From: Labrys sedimenti
Lineage (GTDB): Bacteria; Pseudomonadota; Alphaproteobacteria; Rhizobiales; Labraceae
DNA length: 64,000 nt
NCBI RefSeq assembly: GCF_034424805.1
Contig: NZ_JAXOUF010000002.1
Location: 248,001-312,000, forward strand
Direction of reading: 5' to 3'
The translations under genes were made by a program, and so were the position numbers. Under the pieces are notes generated by a model. That model saw nothing but the letters and a program-made list of their open reading frames with translations. It made no database searches and was not told the DNA's origin. This document shows positions 1 through 8,173 of this stretch, piece by piece; within the stretch, counting starts at the first letter, position 1; every line of letters starts with the position of its first letter.

Positions 1-82
1 GATGGAAGGCGGCTATGCCGTCGGGGCGCTCGGGGTCAATGCCGTCAATGTCCTCACCGGCTTCGAACAGGCGGGAGGGTGA
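1..82 (+). CDS. Histone deacetylase / acetylpolyamine amidohydrolase family, C-terminal fragment
   Basis: Only the last 26 codons lie in the window, in frame from position 2 and ending at TGA 80-82. The residues MEGGYAVGALGVNAVN match the conserved C-terminal E-G-G-Y-x-x-x-x-L-G-x-N block of class II deacetylases; its Tyr contributes to the active site. The same block (QEGGYVCDALGDN) occurs in the complete paralogue at 4094-5107, which is the main support for the call. The next gene starts 1 nt after the stop, so the two are probably co-transcribed. The family deacetylates acetylated polyamines or similar small amides; the substrate cannot be inferred from the fragment. Confidence 0.75.
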   Translation, partial: MEGGYAVGALGVNAVNVLTGFEQAGG

Positions 83-83
83 G

Positions 84-851
84 ATGGCTTCGGGATCTTT
101 CGTCCGCTCGCGCTCCGTCTTGGTCACGGGGGCTGGCTCTCCCGACGGGATCGGATTCGCCATTGCCAGGACCTTCGGGCGGGCCGGCCTTTCGGTGGCG
201 ATAACGGCCTCGACCGACCGCATCTACCGCCGCGCTGCGGAACTCGAGGCCGAGGGCATCGAAGCCTGGGCGGCGGTTGCAGATCTGACGCAGCCCGACG
301 CGGTGCGCCGATTGCGGTCGGCCGCCGGCGATGTCGACATCCTCGTCAACAATGCCGGCATGGGCAGCGTGTCGCAGCCGGCGGTGCAGAAGCGCTTCGT
401 CGATCTCGACGAGGCTGAATGGAGCCGGGGCATCGACGTCAGCCTGAAGACAGCCTTCCTGGTGACGCGGGCCTTCCTGCCGGCCATGATCGCCAAGCGA
501 CATGGGCGCATCGTCAATGTCGCCTCGGTCACCGGCCCCTATGTCTCCAATCCCGGCGAGGCTGCCTATTCGGCAGCAAAGGCCGGCATGGTTGGGCTGA
601 CCCACGCCCTTGCCCTGGAAGTGGCCGGGGATGGCGTGACCGTCAATGCGGTGGCGCCAGGCTGGATCGAGACGGGTTCCTCCACCGAGGAGGAACGTGT
701 CGCCGCCCGTGCTACGCCACCTGGGCGTGCTGGAACGCCCGACGAGGTCGCCGTCGCAGTGGCCTTCCTGGCCTCCGACGGCGCCAGCTACGTCAACGGT
801 TCCGTGCTGGTGGTGGATGGCGGCAACATCCTGCAGGAGCGCAAGGCCTAG
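84..851 (+). CDS. SDR family NAD(P)-dependent oxidoreductase
   Basis: This is a 255-residue classical short-chain dehydrogenase. The nucleotide-binding motif is an expanded TGAGSPDGIG near residues 15-24, followed by NNAG, a catalytic Ser in NVASVTG and YSAAK (Tyr/Lys pair). The C-terminal A-S-Y-V-N-G-x-x-L-x-V-D-G-G signature is present. The frame is open further upstream, but the ATG at 84 has an SD-like GGGTGAG just upstream and follows the preceding stop by 1 nt, so I chose it. It overlaps the convergent GntR gene by 4 bp. The substrate is unknown; the neighbours suggest sugar-acid or hydroxy-acid oxidation. Confidence 0.85.
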   Translation: MASGSFVRSRSVLVTGAGSPDGIGFAIARTFGRAGLSVAITASTDRIYRRAAELEAEGIEAWAAVADLTQPDAVRRLRSAAGDVDILVNNAGMGSVSQPAVQKRFVDLDEAEWSRGIDVSLKTAFLVTRAFLPAMIAKRHGRIVNVASVTGPYVSNPGEAAYSAAKAGMVGLTHALALEVAGDGVTVNAVAPGWIETGSSTEEERVAARATPPGRAGTPDEVAVAVAFLASDGASYVNGSVLVVDGGNILQERKA

Positions 852-1534
852 TTCGCGCCCAGGCCGAGGGTGTGCCGCAGCAGGTACATGCCGTCGAGAA
901 TGTCGGCCTCGATGGCGGTGCGCAGCGAATCCGCATCGTTCCGGCGGATCGCCTCGATCGCCATCTTGTGCTTGTCGATGATCTCGGCGCCTTCGACCAC
1001 GTCATAGATGGTGCGCATGAACGGGCCGAACTGCACCCAGACGCTTTCGAGCAGCGGCACCAGCACGTCCGAATTGCCGGCGCGATAGAGCTCGAAGTGG
1101 AAGTTGTAATTGGCCAGCATGTAGACGTCGGCGCTGCCGGTCTTGTAGTTCCGGTTCATCGTCTCGTCATGGGCGATCATGCGCTCCAGCCTGTCGCCAT
1201 CGACAAAAGGCAGGGCACGCCGGGCGCAGAGCGGCTCGAGGGCGAGCCGTGCGCTCATCAGCTCCTCGAAGCGGGCCACGGTCAGATGCGGCACGCAGAC
1301 CCGCCTGTTCTGCTGGACTTCCAGGGCGTTCTCGGCGGCGAGGCGGCGGATCGCCTCGCGGCAGGGCATCACGCCCACGCCCAGCATATCGCTGATGCCG
1401 CGCAGGCTCATGCTCTTGCCGGGAGGGAAATTACCGATGATCAACTGCTCGCGCAGCGTCCTGTAGACCTGCTGGTGCAGTGGATTGGTCGCGGTGTCGG
1501 CCGGTTCGACGGCAGCGAGACTATCGTTGCTCAT
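848..1534 (-). CDS. GntR family transcriptional regulator, FCD (FadR-like) type
   Basis: The 228-residue protein has an N-terminal winged helix (about residues 20-90, with SLRGISDMLGVGVMPCREAI as the recognition region) and a C-terminal all-helical FCD ligand domain. The FCD metal-ligand pattern is visible as D..N..FH (ANYNFHFELY) followed by later His residues. Such proteins usually repress adjacent catabolic genes until a sugar acid or organic acid binds. It lies 63 bp downstream of the rhamnonate dehydratase-like gene on the same strand and is probably its local regulator. Two FCD-type operator-like sites lie in the divergent promoter at 2825-2877. Confidence 0.88.
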   Translation of the reverse strand: MSNDSLAAVEPADTATNPLHQQVYRTLREQLIIGNFPPGKSMSLRGISDMLGVGVMPCREAIRRLAAENALEVQQNRRVCVPHLTVARFEELMSARLALEPLCARRALPFVDGDRLERMIAHDETMNRNYKTGSADVYMLANYNFHFELYRAGNSDVLVPLLESVWVQFGPFMRTIYDVVEGAEIIDKHKMAIEAIRRNDADSLRTAIEADILDGMYLLRHTLGLGAN

Positions 1535-1541
1535 CCCAGAC

Positions 1542-1551
1542 TGTGATCACA
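1542..1551. promoter_or_regulatory. Perfect 10-bp palindrome before the FCD regulator
   Basis: TGTGATCACA is a perfect palindrome 8-17 nt upstream of the GntR start codon on the minus strand. It overlaps the region where the ribosome binding site should be and could be an autoregulatory or Crp-type half-site element. A chance palindrome is possible. Confidence 0.25.
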
Positions 1552-1597
1552 TTGGCGTGCCGAGAGCAAGCGCCGAAGCAGGGCTGGGCGTGCCCTG

Positions 1598-2776
1598 CTA
1601 CATCCCGGCCTCGACCAGCACCGCCGCGGGATTGCGGGTGAGGCCGAAGCCCGGGGTATCGGGAACGTCGAGGCGTCCGTTCTTCGGCACCGGCTCGTCG
1701 CTGAAGAGGGGCCCGAAAACCGGCAACACGTCCTGGCCGTCGGCACTGTTGGCGACATATTCGCAATAGGGCGAATGGGGCTGCGACATCACGAAATGGT
1801 AGCTGAAGGGGCCGCTGCCATGCGGGACGACGGGAACGTCGTAGGCGCTGGCATGGGCAGAGATCCGCAGCAATTCGGTCAAGCCGCCGACCCACATCAC
1901 ATCGGGTTGCAGGATGTCGATGTGGCGGCCTTCGATCAGCTTGCGGAAGCCATAGCGCGAATATTCATGCTCGCCCGTCGTCCATTTGGTTGCCGGCAAA
2001 GCTCTCTTGAGCAGAGCATAGCCGTCGACATCGTCGGGATGCAGAACCTCTTCCCACCAGTAGATGTCGAGGTCCTTGCAGGCGGTCGCGAGTTCGATCG
2101 CATAGGACACGTCAAGTGCCATGTAGCAATCGACCATCAGCGGATAATCAGGCCCGATGGCTTGCCGATGCGCCGCGAGGAAGGCGACATTGGCGCGCAG
2201 GCCGTCGATGCCGTCGGACGGGCCGTGGGGCAGGGGCACCTTGCCGCCCCAGAAACCGAGCCGGCGGGCCGCTTCCGGCCGCGGCCCGGTGCAATAGAAG
2301 CGGATCTCCTCCTTGGTGCGTCCGCCGATCAGCTTGTAGACCGGCTCCTCCCTCATCTTGCCGATGAGATCCCACAGGGCGAGATCCACTACCGAGATGG
2401 TGGCGAGCGGCAGGCCCTTGCGGCCGTAATATATCGACGCCCGGAACATCTGGTCCCAGAGGCGATTGAGGTCGCGCGGGTCGGCGCCGTCGAGGAAGCG
2501 GCGGAAATGGTGCTGGATCAGCCAGCAGGCAGGCTCACCGCCAAAGCCCGTGGCGAGCCCGACATGGCCGCTTTCCGTCTCGATCTCCACCACGATCGAG
2601 CCCATGACGTTGACGCCCCAGCTGGTGCGCGAGGCCTTGTAGTCGGCATAGCCGGACATCGGATTGGCGATCAGCGTGTCGATCAGCCAATGCCCCTGCT
2701 TCTGGCTGAAATAGTCGCCACCACCCTCGCTGCGGACCAGATAGGTCCTGACCTGCTTGATGCGGGGAGATGCCAT
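1598..2776 (-). CDS. rhmD: L-rhamnonate dehydratase-like enolase superfamily protein
   Basis: At 392 residues this is a mandelate racemase/muconate lactonizing enzyme-type enolase. It resembles E. coli RhmD along its length: the N-terminal IKQVRTY, the GGGDYF segment, PMSGYADYKASR in the capping region, then barrel residues in VDCYMALD, WWEEVL, TTGEHE (metal ligands Asp/Glu/Glu), QPDVMWVGGLT, VPHGSG (catalytic His) and CEYV. RhmD dehydrates L-rhamnonate to 2-keto-3-deoxy-L-rhamnonate in the non-phosphorylated rhamnose pathway. The start ATG is preceded by AGGAAGGACGAGG. Other six-carbon acid sugars remain possible substrates. It is divergent from an SDR that could act on the product. Confidence 0.85.
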   Translation of the reverse strand: MASPRIKQVRTYLVRSEGGGDYFSQKQGHWLIDTLIANPMSGYADYKASRTSWGVNVMGSIVVEIETESGHVGLATGFGGEPACWLIQHHFRRFLDGADPRDLNRLWDQMFRASIYYGRKGLPLATISVVDLALWDLIGKMREEPVYKLIGGRTKEEIRFYCTGPRPEAARRLGFWGGKVPLPHGPSDGIDGLRANVAFLAAHRQAIGPDYPLMVDCYMALDVSYAIELATACKDLDIYWWEEVLHPDDVDGYALLKRALPATKWTTGEHEYSRYGFRKLIEGRHIDILQPDVMWVGGLTELLRISAHASAYDVPVVPHGSGPFSYHFVMSQPHSPYCEYVANSADGQDVLPVFGPLFSDEPVPKNGRLDVPDTPGFGLTRNPAAVLVEAGM

Positions 2777-2824
2777 GCCTCGTCCTTCCTGCGTTGGGTT
2801 GCGTCGAATAGTGACGCAAGAAAC

Positions 2825-2877
2825 TTGTCAGTCAAGTTTACAAATTCCTGAAAACGCACTCCCTTGTTGTCAGACAA
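2825..2877. promoter_or_regulatory. Two FCD-GntR operator-like sites, 42 bp apart
   Basis: TTGTCAGTCAA (2825-2835) and TTGTCAGACAA (2867-2877) differ at one base. The second is an inverted repeat fitting the FadR-subfamily consensus TNGTNNNACNA. They lie between the divergent rhmD-like and SDR genes. Their start-to-start distance of 42 bp is four helical turns, so both would face the same side of the DNA. The adjacent FCD regulator (848-1534) is the obvious candidate ligand; this is inferred. Confidence 0.5.
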
Positions 2878-2961
2878 ATAATCCGATATCACCCGGGTGC
2901 CCCGGAAAACGCGGAGGCGCCGGCGGGACGGCCGGCATTTGGAAGGCAGGGAAGGACCGGC

Positions 2962-3711
2962 ATGACCACGATCATTCGCTTCGAGGGCCGCGGCGCCATC
3001 ATCACCGGCGGAGCCTCCGGCATCGGCCTCAAGACGGCTGAGCGCATCGTGGCCGAAGGCGGCTCGGTCTCGATCTGGGACGTGGATGCCGCCCGCATCG
3101 AGACGGTTCGCCAGGCCTTGGGGCCACGGGCCCATGGCATTGCCATCGACATCACCGACGCCGCTGCCGTGGAAAAGGCGGCGCTGCAGGCCGAAAACCA
3201 GCTCGGTCGCATCGACGTCCTGGTCTGCTCCGCCGGCGTGGCCGGCAAGAACGAGTTGCTGGTCAATTATCCGATCGAGGAATGGAAGCGGGTCTACGAC
3301 ATCAACGTCAACGGCCTGTTCTATTGCAACCGCTTCGTTGCGCCGCTGATGCAGAAGCATGGCTATGGACGCATCGTGAACGTCGCCTCCATCGCCGGCA
3401 AGGAAGGCAATCCCACGGCTTCGGCCTATTCCTCGTCGAAGGCAGCGGTGATCGGCCTGACCAAGTCGCTGGGCAAGGAACTGTCGAAGGAGGGCATCAC
3501 CGTCAACGCCATCACGCCGGCGACGGTCGACACGCCGATCTTGCAGCAGGTCAGCCAGGCCCATATCGACTACATGCTGTCGAAGATCCCGATGGGCCGC
3601 TTCGGCACCGTGGAGGAGTTGGCCGCCATCATCACCTGGCTTGCCAGCGAGGAATGCTCCTTCACCACCGGCGCCGTGTTCGACATTTCGGGCGGTCGCG
3701 CCACCTATTGA
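2962..3711 (+). CDS. SDR family oxidoreductase, candidate 2-keto-3-deoxy-L-rhamnonate dehydrogenase
   Basis: A 249-residue classical SDR with TGGASGIG at residues 15-22, an Asp after beta-2 (WDVD) that favours NAD, CSAG in place of NNAG, catalytic Ser in NVASIAG, YSSSK, and a C-terminal ISGG. The SD AAGGA precedes the ATG by 7 nt. The gene diverges from the rhmD-like gene across a 185-bp promoter region with two operator-like sites. In the Sphingomonas-type rhamnose pathway an SDR (LRA5) oxidises the dehydratase product, and that role would fit here. Only family membership is directly supported. Confidence 0.8.
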   Translation: MTTIIRFEGRGAIITGGASGIGLKTAERIVAEGGSVSIWDVDAARIETVRQALGPRAHGIAIDITDAAAVEKAALQAENQLGRIDVLVCSAGVAGKNELLVNYPIEEWKRVYDINVNGLFYCNRFVAPLMQKHGYGRIVNVASIAGKEGNPTASAYSSSKAAVIGLTKSLGKELSKEGITVNAITPATVDTPILQQVSQAHIDYMLSKIPMGRFGTVEELAAIITWLASEECSFTTGAVFDISGGRATY

Positions 3712-3718
3712 TAACGTG

Positions 3719-3964
3719 TCAGGATCGGCGGGTCATCAGCGCCCGCACCAACACCACGGCGAGCGTCGCCAGCCCGATGGCGGCGGCCGCGACGATGACC
3801 GCAAGGCTCGTCGTCACATAGCAGGGGGCAGAATTGGCAGGATTCTGTTGGCAGGGAAACCGGTTGTCGAACAGACGTGCCAGATAATGTCCCTGCGTCT
3901 CGAGAAAGACCAGCATGGCGCAACCGAGAGCCAGCAGCGCTAGGAAACCGGTACTCGGACGCAT
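3719..3964 (-). CDS. Small membrane protein, unknown function
   Basis: An 81-residue ORF starting at MRPSTGFLAL, with GAGGA 8 nt upstream of the ATG. It has two hydrophobic segments (about residues 6-22 and 52-74) separated by a short hydrophilic loop with two cysteines (FPCQQNPANSAPC), and ends RALMTRRS. This suggests a two-span inner-membrane protein with a small, possibly disulfide-bonded periplasmic loop. It ends 7 bp from the convergent SDR. I do not recognise the family. Confidence 0.6.
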   Translation of the reverse strand: MRPSTGFLALLALGCAMLVFLETQGHYLARLFDNRFPCQQNPANSAPCYVTTSLAVIVAAAAIGLATLAVVLVRALMTRRS

Positions 3965-4093
3965 GACGGAAGTCCTCGGGGAAAGAGCGTCCATTTTTCG
4001 CACCGGTTGATCCGCGTGGCAGTTTCGCCGGTCACAGCCAGATCGGCTAAACAGGGAGCGGATCGAGTCGCAGCGGGCGGAGGAATGGCGGGC

Positions 4094-5107
4094 ATGAAGG
4101 TCGTATTCAGTGAAACCCAGAGGCGCCACGATCCGACCTTCTTCCTGTCGAGCGGCACGCAACGGCCCAATCCGGAAGTGCCGCGCCGCTGCGATATCCT
4201 GCTGCAGGCGGCCCTTGGCGCCGGGCTGACGCAGATCGCCCCCGACGATGCCGGGCTGGCGCCTGTCGCCGCGGTGCACAAGCCCGACTACATCCATTTC
4301 CTGCGCCATATCCATGCGCGCTGGAGCGAGATCGATGGGGCTTCGGCCGAGGTAATCCCCAACATCCATCCCGATCGCCGCAATGGAGCCTATCCCGCTT
4401 CCGCCGTAGGGCAGGCGGGCTATCACATGGCCGATACGGCCTGCCCGATTTCGGCGGGGACCTATGAGGCGGCCCTGGCCAGTGCCCACACCGCCTATCA
4501 TGCCGCCGGCCTGGTGCTCGGCGGCGAACGCGCCGCCTATGCGCTTTGCCGTCCGCCGGGCCATCACGCCTTCGCCGACCTTGCCGGCGGGTTCTGCTTC
4601 TTCAACAACAGCGGCATCGCCGCCCAGGCCCTGCGCAGCCGTTACGACCGGGTCGCCATTCTCGATGTCGACCTGCACCACGGCAACGGCACCCAGGGCA
4701 TGTTCTATGGCCGCCCCGACATCTTCACCGTTTCCGTCCATGCCGATCCCATCCGCTTCTACCCCTTCTTCTGGGGACATGCGGACGAGCGCGGCGAAGG
4801 CGAGGGGCTGGGCTACAACCTCAACCTACCCCTGCCGCGCAAGACGGGGGACGAGGGCTTCCTCGCTGCCCTCGACGTGGCCCTGGACCGTATCGCCGCT
4901 TTTGCACCGGGCGCGCTGGTGGTGGCGCTCGGCCTCGACGCTTTCGAGGGCGACCCCTTCCAGGAATTGATGGTGACCACCAAGGGTTTCGCCCGTATCG
5001 CCGCCCGCATCGCCAGCCTCGGGCTGCCGATGACGATCGTGCAGGAGGGCGGCTATGTCTGCGACGCCCTCGGCGACAATCTCGCCAGCTTCCTCTGGGG
5101 GCTGTAA
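4094..5107 (+). CDS. Acetylpolyamine amidohydrolase / histone deacetylase family
   Basis: This 337-residue protein starts MKVVFSETQRRHDP, the usual N-terminus of acetylpolyamine amidohydrolases; the family is about 340 residues. GGAGGA lies 9-10 nt upstream of this ATG, so I prefer it to the upstream in-frame ATG at 4085. The zinc-hydrolase core is complete: GHHAF with the paired catalytic His, GGFCFFNN, the zinc ligands in DVDLHHGNGTQ, GLDAFEGDP (third ligand) and EGGY near the end. It should remove acetyl groups from acetylated polyamines or related amides. A second copy of the family ends at 82, so the cluster carries a pair. Confidence 0.88.
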   Translation: MKVVFSETQRRHDPTFFLSSGTQRPNPEVPRRCDILLQAALGAGLTQIAPDDAGLAPVAAVHKPDYIHFLRHIHARWSEIDGASAEVIPNIHPDRRNGAYPASAVGQAGYHMADTACPISAGTYEAALASAHTAYHAAGLVLGGERAAYALCRPPGHHAFADLAGGFCFFNNSGIAAQALRSRYDRVAILDVDLHHGNGTQGMFYGRPDIFTVSVHADPIRFYPFFWGHADERGEGEGLGYNLNLPLPRKTGDEGFLAALDVALDRIAAFAPGALVVALGLDAFEGDPFQELMVTTKGFARIAARIASLGLPMTIVQEGGYVCDALGDNLASFLWGL

Positions 5108-5202
5108 GGCATTTTTCCAGCATGCATGGGTTACGACATCAAAATGCCGGGGTCGGGGCGTAGGTTCGAGACTGGTTTGGGACGATTGAGGGAGTTGTTC
5201 CG

Positions 5203-5394
5203 ATGACCAGTCTCGCTGTCGATGCCAGTGCCTTGCTGGCAGCCCTCTGGATGCCGGCCCTGTTCAAGGTTCTCGCCGCCGATATTGCCATCGGCGCGGT
5301 CATCCTGTCAGGCTATCTCTGGCACAGGAAACAGGAACGCTGCAACGCCGAGCTGTCCGAGCGTAAATGGGGCAGGCGGCATCTGCATGGTTGA
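5203..5394 (+). CDS. Small membrane protein, unknown function
   Basis: A 63-residue ORF with GAGGGAG about 9 nt upstream of the ATG. It contains one hydrophobic stretch (about residues 8-42) and a basic C-terminus (WHRKQERCNAELSERKWGRR). No family is recognised. The good SD and the plausible membrane segment argue that it is real, but it could be fortuitous. Confidence 0.4.
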   Translation: MTSLAVDASALLAALWMPALFKVLAADIAIGAVILSGYLWHRKQERCNAELSERKWGRRHLHG

Positions 5395-5486
5395 AGTCGC
5401 CTTCGCCGCTATAAACGGTCTGCTTGAACTTCTCGCCTCGATGCTTTCTCTCAAGCGAAAGTCTGCCGGCTTTTCGGCATGACAGC

Positions 5487-5723
5487 TCAATGCACGATGG
5501 CACCGGCCGCATTGCCCTTCGACATCCATACCACCAAGGCATCGTTGAAGGAGGCCACGGCATCGCTGGCGATGGGGATGCGGATGATCGCTCCATCCGC
5601 GAATTCGAATTCGGCCACGGCAAATTGCCGATGTTCCGGTGAAGTCAGGCCGCGAAATTTCGTAAGAAGCGGCGTGACGACCGAGCCGTCTCCACTTCCG
5701 AGCGGGTCCGAAGGATCGCTCAT
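5487..5723 (-). CDS. Small hypothetical protein
   Basis: A 78-residue acidic protein beginning MSDPSDPLGSGDG. The middle part (FAVAEFEFADGAIIRIPIASDAVASFNDALVVW) reads like a small beta-rich domain with a C-terminal helix. No clear SD was found. No family is recognised. Confidence 0.45.
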   Translation of the reverse strand: MSDPSDPLGSGDGSVVTPLLTKFRGLTSPEHRQFAVAEFEFADGAIIRIPIASDAVASFNDALVVWMSKGNAAGAIVH

Positions 5724-5916
5724 TCAACCATCCAATGCCAAGTCCAATAATTGCCTTCCCTATGACGAAAGGCTGTGACATGGGCGTGATACGAAATATA
5801 TCATCTGAGAATTTTTTTGGGCCAATGACAAGCAGAGATATCATGCTGACGCAAAGGCATAAAAAATATGTGAGCCGGTTTCCGTTATAGAGTCCGGCTG
5901 TAATATAGAAATGGAA

Positions 5917-5948
5917 ACGCTTCCTAGGCAATTTTTGCCAGGAAGCGT
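5917..5948. terminator. Strong stem-loop downstream of nagA
   Basis: ACGCTTCCTAGGCA pairs with TGCCAGGAAGCGT (one bulged base) around a 5-nt ATTTT loop, 28 bp past the nagA stop. No clear U-tract follows on the minus strand, so it may protect the mRNA 3' end rather than act as a classical terminator. The AT-rich 5724-5975 stretch holds nothing else I can identify. Confidence 0.45.
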
Positions 5949-5975
5949 GTGATTATGAGTCTATTCTCTATTGTA

Positions 5976-7148
5976 TCAACGTGGCATTCTTGATCGGAAA
6001 GCCGCCGATCCGCCGATCCAGACCGAGGTTATCGCCAGATCATCCGTCAGCACAACCATGTCGGATCGGCTCCCTCGGCCCAGGCGGCCATACCGCAGGT
6101 CCATGCCCACGGCCATGGCCGGGTAAAGCGAGGCCATGCGCAGGGCTTCGCCGAGATCGAGGCCGATCCGCTCATGCATGAAGCGCACGGCCGAAATCAT
6201 GTCGAGGTCGGCGCCTGCGAGAGTGCCGTCATCGAGGGTCAGGCGGCCGTTTTCGCGTTTGATCACGCGGCCATTGAGCGTGAACTGCCGCATATCCGTG
6301 CCGATCGTGGCCATGGCGTCGGTGACCAGGAAGATCCGGCCGGGGTGCCGCTTGGCCCGTAATGCGATGTCGATCGTGATGGGGTCGACATGGATGCCGT
6401 CGGCCACCAGCCCGGCGGAGAGACCACCGAGGGCGATCGCCGTGCCGGCAAGCCCCGGCTCGCGATTCTTGATCTGGCTCATGGCGTTGAACAGATGCGT
6501 GGCCATGGAGGCGCCGGCCTCCGCCGCCGCGACCACGTCGCCATATTCAGCGTCGGAATGGCCGATGCTGACGATCAGGCCGGCATCCGCGAGGCGCCGG
6601 ATCTGGGCCGGCGTCACCGATTCCGTCGCGACCGTCGTGAGCAGGACGGGAACCTGGCTTCTGGCGGCGACCAGCCTGGCGAGATCGGTCTCCTCCATCG
6701 GGCGGATCAAGTGCGGATCATGCGCGCCCTTGCGCGAGACGGCCAGATGCGGCCCCTCGATATGCAGGCCGAGGAAACCCGGCACCTTCCGTCGCTGGGC
6801 CTCCGCGCCGGCCTCGAGGGCCTCGGTGGTGATATCGGGCGTGTCGGTGATCAGGGTCGCCAGCAGCGCCGTGGTGCCGAACTGCGCGTGGGCCGCGCAG
6901 ATGGTGGCGATGGTCTCGGCGTCGCGGCGGTCGTTCAGCATCACGCCGCCGCCGCCATTGACCTGGAGGTCGATGAAGCCGGGGGCGATGAAGCCCGTCT
7001 CGATCGTCTCGACCGCGATTCCCGCCGGCACGGCGCTGCGGGGCACGATCGCCTCGATGCGCTCGCCGTCGACGATCACGGCGGCATCCTGGTGCCAGGC
7101 CTCGCCATCGAAGATGCGTGGGGCCAGCAGGGCCGATTGCGTGCTCAT
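5976..7148 (-). CDS. nagA: N-acetylglucosamine-6-phosphate deacetylase
   Basis: A 390-residue amidohydrolase. Visible motifs are GFIDLQVNGGGG (HxN-type metal region), GLHIEGPHL (metal-binding Glu), VSIGHSDA, MATHLFNAM (His ligand and NAM motif), GLVADGIHVDP and VTDAMA with the catalytic Asp. It deacetylates GlcNAc-6-phosphate to glucosamine-6-phosphate in the cytoplasm. Its ATG overlaps the stop of the upstream SIS-domain gene (ATGA), so it is translationally coupled as the last gene of a kinase-regulator-deaminase-nagA operon. The order fits uptake and breakdown of amino sugars brought in by the divergent ABC transporter. Confidence 0.93.
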   Translation of the reverse strand: MSTQSALLAPRIFDGEAWHQDAAVIVDGERIEAIVPRSAVPAGIAVETIETGFIAPGFIDLQVNGGGGVMLNDRRDAETIATICAAHAQFGTTALLATLITDTPDITTEALEAGAEAQRRKVPGFLGLHIEGPHLAVSRKGAHDPHLIRPMEETDLARLVAARSQVPVLLTTVATESVTPAQIRRLADAGLIVSIGHSDAEYGDVVAAAEAGASMATHLFNAMSQIKNREPGLAGTAIALGGLSAGLVADGIHVDPITIDIALRAKRHPGRIFLVTDAMATIGTDMRQFTLNGRVIKRENGRLTLDDGTLAGADLDMISAVRFMHERIGLDLGEALRMASLYPAMAVGMDLRYGRLGRGSRSDMVVLTDDLAITSVWIGGSAAFRSRMPR

Positions 7149-8173
7149 ACCGTCTCCGTGACCTTGCGCAGATTGCGGGGCTCGTCGGGATTGAGGCCGC
7201 GACGACGGGCGAAGGCCTCGACGAAGGCGTAGAAGGAAGCGATCAGCACCAGCGGGTCGGTCAAGGGGTGGCCGGTGGCTGCGAAGGGCAGGCGTGCGGC
7301 TTGCTTTGCGCCGTCGGCGGTGATGAAGGCGGCCGCTCCCTTGGCCGCCAGTGCGTCGGCGGTTCCAATGATGGAGCTTTGGGCCTTGTCGCGGGCGGCG
7401 AGGGCCAGCACGGGGAAGCCGGGCCCGACCAGCGCCATCGGCCCATGCATGACTTCGGCGCCGCTATAGGCTTCCGCGTGCACCGAGCAGGTCTCCTTGA
7501 ATTTCAGCGCCACCTCGTTGGCGATCGCCAGGGCGGGGCCGCGGCCGAGCACGAAAACGGAGGAGGTGCCGTCCAGGGCGTCGGCCAGGGCAGTCCAGTC
7601 GCAGGCGACCGCCTGTTCCAGGTGGCGGGGCAGATCCTGGAGAGCGGCGAGCAGTGCCTTGTCGCCGGCCCAATAAGCGAGGACGCCGAGGCCGGCCACG
7701 GCGGAATTCACGAAAGTCTTGGTGGCAGCAACGCTCTTCTCTGTGCCGGCGGCGATATCGATGGCATGATCGGCCGCGAGCGCCAGGGGCGAGCCCGCCG
7801 TGTTGGTGAGGGCGATGGCGACGGCGCCGCTATGGCGCACCGCTTCCGCCATGGCGACGATGTCGGGGCTCTTGCCCGATTGCGAGATGGACAGGCTGGC
7901 GGCGCCGGCGAGCTTGAGCGGCGCCTGGTAGATCGAGGCGATCGAAGGACCGAGCGAGGCGACCGGCACACCGGTGGTCAACTCGACCGCATATTTGACA
8001 AAGGAGGCGGCATGGTCGGAGGAGCCGCGGGCCACGGTGACGAGGACGCTCGGATCGACGGCCTTCAGCGCAGTGCCCGCCCGTTCCATCTCGGCGGCCG
8101 ATTGTTCGAACAGGCGTGCGACGGCCTGGGGAATTTCCAGCACCTCGCGGCGCATATGGGTCTCTGTTGTCAC
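7145..8173 (-). CDS. SIS-domain glucosamine-6-phosphate deaminase (NagB-II / AgaS-like)
   Basis: A 342-residue protein with two SIS domains: VTVARGSSDHAASFVKY and SISQSGKSPDIV in the first, VLGRGPALAIANEVALKFKET and AEVMHGPMALV in the second. The architecture matches the isomerase half of GlmS and the NagB-II deaminases, which convert glucosamine-6-phosphate to fructose-6-phosphate and ammonia. It appears to start with GTG at 8173, overlapping the regulator stop (GTGA), with GGAGAAG upstream; an in-frame ATG at 8155 is an alternative. No classical NagB is present nearby, so this enzyme probably supplies that step. Confidence 0.88.
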   Translation of the reverse strand: MTTETHMRREVLEIPQAVARLFEQSAAEMERAGTALKAVDPSVLVTVARGSSDHAASFVKYAVELTTGVPVASLGPSIASIYQAPLKLAGAASLSISQSGKSPDIVAMAEAVRHSGAVAIALTNTAGSPLALAADHAIDIAAGTEKSVAATKTFVNSAVAGLGVLAYWAGDKALLAALQDLPRHLEQAVACDWTALADALDGTSSVFVLGRGPALAIANEVALKFKETCSVHAEAYSGAEVMHGPMALVGPGFPVLALAARDKAQSSIIGTADALAAKGAAAFITADGAKQAARLPFAATGHPLTDPLVLIASFYAFVEAFARRRGLNPDEPRNLRKVTETV

